NCBI GenBank assembly: GCA_038204505.1
Contig: JBBRCV010000294.1
Coordinates: 1-6,152, forward strand
Source: Timaviella sp038204505
Lineage (GTDB): Bacteria; Cyanobacteriota; Cyanobacteriia; Elainellales; Elainellaceae
Direction of reading: 5' to 3'
Length of the DNA stretch: 6,152 nucleotides
The position numbers were made by a program, and so were the translations under genes. The notes under the pieces are model-generated. The model ran no database searches. It was given only the letters and a program-made list of their open reading frames with translations, and was not told the origin of the DNA. Position 1 is the stretch's first letter. Each line of letters begins with the position of its first letter. Shown here in pieces: positions 3,507 through 6,152 of the stretch.

Positions 3507-6071
3507 CTAGAAGGTGAGGCGGAAGTTGCGGCTGCCAGTCGTTCCTTCTTGAATGACGAGAGCCAGATTTTGAGAACCGGATGAGTTCCATTCTCGATTA
3601 AACATGCGAACTTGCCCGTGTAAAACTTCTCCAGGTTCGGCTATTCCACCTTCTGCATTAGTAAAGTGAACTCGAGAGCGGACGATGTTGCCATTGGCAT
3701 CCTCGACTTCGGCAAAGACGGGGACGAAGCCAAAAGTGCGATCGCTATTATTCTCGACTACTAAGTTAGCTGCTAGTGTGCCATCAGGTGAGACTCTGGT
3801 GTTGCCAAGCTGAATAGAGACGTTGTTTAAAGTTTGTTTAGACAAGGGTTGTTGGGCAACGGCTGGACTAGGAGTGGACGAGGGCGGAGCCAGTGCAATT
3901 AGGCGCGCAGGTTGGGGGGAGGCGATCGCGGCGGGTCGAGCGCTAGCACGAGACGGCTGGCGAATTGGAGACGGCTGCTGATTTGAACTAGAGGCTTGAG
4001 CTATTAAGCGAGCTGGGGTGCTGCGATCTGGGGCTACGCGACGCTGGCTCCGCTCTGCAAGCGCAATTGTTCGGGGGACAACCTGCGGGTTTCTCGAAGA
4101 GATCGCTCTAGTGGTAGCTATTCTAGATGCAGCAGATGTCCGGGCGTAGGCAATTGGCTCAGGGGGTGAAACCTGAGATAGTTGAGGAACTGGACGTGGT
4201 GCAGTAGATGGCTCAGTTAAAGATTCATTGACCAGTGGTTGAAAAGGATTTGCCGGAGTTTGAACGGGGGAGGTAGCTTGAGGATTGAGGGCGGCGATAC
4301 GCAAATCAAGGGTTTCAAGACGAGCGGTGTATTCTTGCGATCGCGCTGTGACTTGATTGTGGGCAAAGGTTGAGGGGCGAACGGCTTGCAGGGTTGCCAA
4401 AGCTTTAGCCCATTGCAGCCTTGCCGTTTCGTAGTTTTGAGTTTTGTGGGCGATCGTTGTTAGCTCATTTGCCTTCTGCGCCTCTGCCTTAGCGCGACTC
4501 AGCAATTCAGTCGCCTTAGATTCTTTTGCTAACCGAGAGTCTAGATGATCTAAGTGAGGGCGATAAAGGGCTAACCTTTGTTGAACGATTGAGGCAAGTT
4601 TAGTGTCGTTAGACAAACCGCTGAGTTGCGCGATCGCTGCTGAAAGCTGGGTATGGGCACGTCGTAAGTCAGGTAGATTCTTTGCCATCTCTGAAAGGGT
4701 TTGCGCCGTCTTGGCTTGTCTAACCGACTGTTGATAAATCAACGCTGCCTGTTGCTCATTCGCGCAATTATCTAAAGTCTGGCAAACTGCTGAAACGTAA
4801 GAAGATTGAATTCCTACTAGAATGCCACCGAGCGGCAAGAGTGCCAAACATCCACCAATGAGCAATTTACTCCAAGTTAGAGAAAACCTTTCCACAGATG
4901 TACCAACTTTGCCCACGATAACTTTAGGAGTTTTGAGAACTTTGGCAGCTTTTGGCTGAGAGGACACCAGCCTCTGTTTTGACTGCCTCGGTTTTGCCTG
5001 AGAGGACACTAGCCTCAGTGCCCCAAAGGCAATGGACGATTTTTCTAGCGCCTTTTCTTCAGAGGGCTTTTGCAAGCGAGTCGTGTATACCCGTTTATGG
5101 GGCTGTTCATGAGGAAAGAGTGAACCGAGGGGCTGAAGCTGCAAATGAGTAGATTCAGCCTGCCCCCAGTCTATAGGTAAGCTCTCAGTCGGCGCTGGGG
5201 CATTGAGACGAACTTGTTGTAAGTCCTGCAAAATAGTTTCTGCCGAGGCGTAACGATCCTTCGGCTTTTCCGCCATCATCTTTTCTAAAATTTTGACCAG
5301 AGTTGGATCAAGCTTGACCAACGTCTGCCACTTCCACTCCAAAGAATTTGGATCGATCAACTGGCTAGGGGGCTTTGCCGTGAGCAATACCACCGCAGTC
5401 ACCGCCAACGCATATAGATCGCTCCGAGGCGAACATTGCCCCATCCGCAGTTGCTCGTAGGGTGCATAGCCCGACTTGCCTACAGACACCGAAGCTTGAA
5501 TCAAGCCGTCGGCGGGAGTGTGGGCTAGATTGAAATGAGTTGCTGCTTGCTTAACTGCCCCAAAATCAATCAGAATCGGCAGTTTTTTCCCTCTTGCCAG
5601 CATCACATTGTCGGGAGAAATGTCTCGATGCACAATGTTTTGCTTATGCAAGTATGCCAGCACGCGCAGCAAATCTTTTAACCATTGCAAGATCTCGGTT
5701 TCGGTAAAAGTGGTGCTGGTTTGATGTTTGTCTCGCAACAGATTCCAGTAGGTTTTGCCGTTGATATATTCTTGGACAATGAATAATCGGCTGTCTTCTT
5801 CAAAAACTGCTAAAAACTTAGGAATTTGAGGATGGTTGAGCTTGTGGAGAATTGTGGCTTCTCTCTGAAATAGTTCTCGAAGCTTTTGGGTAACGACGGC
5901 ATCGCCCCGGTTGCTGGGGGCAAATTCTTTAAGGACGCAGAGTTCGCCAAAACGCCACTTATCTACAACTAAATAGGTTCGCCCAAAACCGCCCCGTCCC
6001 AAAACGCGCTGAATACGATAGCGACGATCCACTAATGTTCCAGGAAGTAGCTCTGCTGCAATCGTCACCAC
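3507..6071 (-). CDS. Transmembrane serine/threonine protein kinase with C-terminal beta-type domain
   Basis: A membrane-anchored Hanks-type kinase of 854 residues that would phosphorylate Ser/Thr on unknown cytoplasmic targets. The kinase domain spans about 18-285 and looks active: glycine loop GRGGFGRTY (25-33), K48, helix-C E71, HRDISPDN (148-155, catalytic D150), DFG (169-171), APYEQ (203-207), D218 and R273. A basic linker (about 286-400) carries two RLVSSQ units. One hydrophobic span lies at about 403-421, followed by C430 and C436, which could form a disulfide outside the cytoplasm. Residues about 437-600 are helical and possibly coiled-coil, about 603-747 are rich in Pro, Ser, Ala and Gln with two PARLIA units, and 748-854 look like a beta-sandwich (VVENNSDRTFGFVP, AEPGEVLHG). 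The kinase should face the cytoplasm and the rest the periplasm, so the C-terminus is a likely sensor; this is inference. It is convergent with metK. Start choice is discussed under its ribosome binding site. Confidence 0.93.
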   Translation of the reverse strand: MVTIAAELLPGTLVDRRYRIQRVLGRGGFGRTYLVVDKWRFGELCVLKEFAPSNRGDAVVTQKLRELFQREATILHKLNHPQIPKFLAVFEEDSRLFIVQEYINGKTYWNLLRDKHQTSTTFTETEILQWLKDLLRVLAYLHKQNIVHRDISPDNVMLARGKKLPILIDFGAVKQAATHFNLAHTPADGLIQASVSVGKSGYAPYEQLRMGQCSPRSDLYALAVTAVVLLTAKPPSQLIDPNSLEWKWQTLVKLDPTLVKILEKMMAEKPKDRYASAETILQDLQQVRLNAPAPTESLPIDWGQAESTHLQLQPLGSLFPHEQPHKRVYTTRLQKPSEEKALEKSSIAFGALRLVSSQAKPRQSKQRLVSSQPKAAKVLKTPKVIVGKVGTSVERFSLTWSKLLIGGCLALLPLGGILVGIQSSYVSAVCQTLDNCANEQQAALIYQQSVRQAKTAQTLSEMAKNLPDLRRAHTQLSAAIAQLSGLSNDTKLASIVQQRLALYRPHLDHLDSRLAKESKATELLSRAKAEAQKANELTTIAHKTQNYETARLQWAKALATLQAVRPSTFAHNQVTARSQEYTARLETLDLRIAALNPQATSPVQTPANPFQPLVNESLTEPSTAPRPVPQLSQVSPPEPIAYARTSAASRIATTRAISSRNPQVVPRTIALAERSQRRVAPDRSTPARLIAQASSSNQQPSPIRQPSRASARPAAIASPQPARLIALAPPSSTPSPAVAQQPLSKQTLNNVSIQLGNTRVSPDGTLAANLVVENNSDRTFGFVPVFAEVEDANGNIVRSRVHFTNAEGGIAEPGEVLHGQVRMFNREWNSSGSQNLALVIQEGTTGSRNFRLTF
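3738..4637. repeat. HIP1 octamers (GCGATCGC), four copies in the kinase gene
   Basis: Perfect copies lie at 3738-3745, 3922-3929, 4337-4344 and 4630-4637. All fall in the part encoding the region after the membrane span, and none in the kinase-domain half. This fits weaker constraint on codon choice there. Confidence 0.9.
4956..5016 (-). repeat. Duplicated 19-bp segment in the kinase linker
   Basis: CTGAGAGGACACCAGCCTC (4956-4974) recurs at 4998-5016 with a single C-to-T change, 42 bp apart. On the coding strand each copy spells RLVSSQ (residues 353-358 and 367-372), so the unit is 14 residues. Each copy also contains a small GAGG/CCTC inverted pair. The linker seems to have grown by in-frame duplication. 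Confidence 0.75.
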
Positions 6072-6081
6072 TTAGCTCCTT
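6066..6081 (-). promoter_or_regulatory. Kinase ribosome binding site and tandem GTG start codons
   Basis: On the minus strand AAGGAG (6081-6076) precedes two adjacent GTG codons, at 6071-6069 and 6068-6066. Spacing is 4 bases to the first and 7 to the second, so the second GTG may be the actual start, shortening the protein by one residue. An in-frame TAA lies directly before the first GTG and rules out a longer form. Confidence 0.75.
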
Positions 6082-6152
6082 ACATACTCAATTTGCAATT
6101 CTTTGGTAGATGCAGACTAGCCTTTACATCGAATGGTAGCTCAGTAGTAAAG

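Noticed and set aside
4952..5152. 66-codon plus-strand ORF inside the kinase gene
   Set aside because: It lies antisense to the kinase linker, and its repeated peptide merely mirrors the 14-residue duplication on the true coding strand.
6072..6120. Kinase promoter on the minus strand (TATGTA with upstream TTGCAA)
   Set aside because: The hexamers are too close together, and at 17 bp spacing no -35 match exists.

Overview
The window looks like chromosomal DNA from a cyanobacterium, probably a filamentous or Leptolyngbya/Oscillatoria-like one; that narrower placement is inference. The support is a ribosomal protein S1 of the short cyanobacterial type, seven perfect copies of the cyanobacterial HIP1 octamer GCGATCGC, and a large membrane-anchored Ser/Thr kinase of a kind common in that phylum. 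No insertion sequence, CRISPR array, prophage or defence gene is visible.

Layout from left to right. Bases 2-754 (+) are the 3' part of rpsA (protein S1), which ends in an unusually long glutamate-rich tail built from a 9-bp repeat. A perfect hairpin terminator (783-806) separates it from a HAD-superfamily phosphatase (833-1570, +). Bases 1571-2119 form a 549-bp gap with no convincing protein gene but several hairpins, including one that hides the Shine-Dalgarno of a 13-codon ORF. Next is metK (2120-3376, +), the S-adenosylmethionine synthetase, which starts at TTG and ends in a strong intrinsic terminator. A GC-rich palindrome lies between metK and the convergent last gene. That gene (3507-6071, -) encodes an 854-residue serine/threonine protein kinase with one membrane span, a helical region, a Pro/Ser/Ala-rich stretch and a C-terminal beta-type domain.

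The genes do not form one pathway. rpsA (translation) and metK (methyl-donor synthesis) are housekeeping genes, and the HAD gene probably depends partly on read-through from rpsA. The kinase is a separate, oppositely transcribed signalling gene whose upstream region runs to the right edge of the window.

The coding content is ordinary. The best leads for something undescribed are the structured metK upstream region, above all the SD-masking hairpin at 1702-1730, and the C-terminal domain of the kinase. All RNA structures were found by reading base pairing by eye, without energy or covariation calculations.
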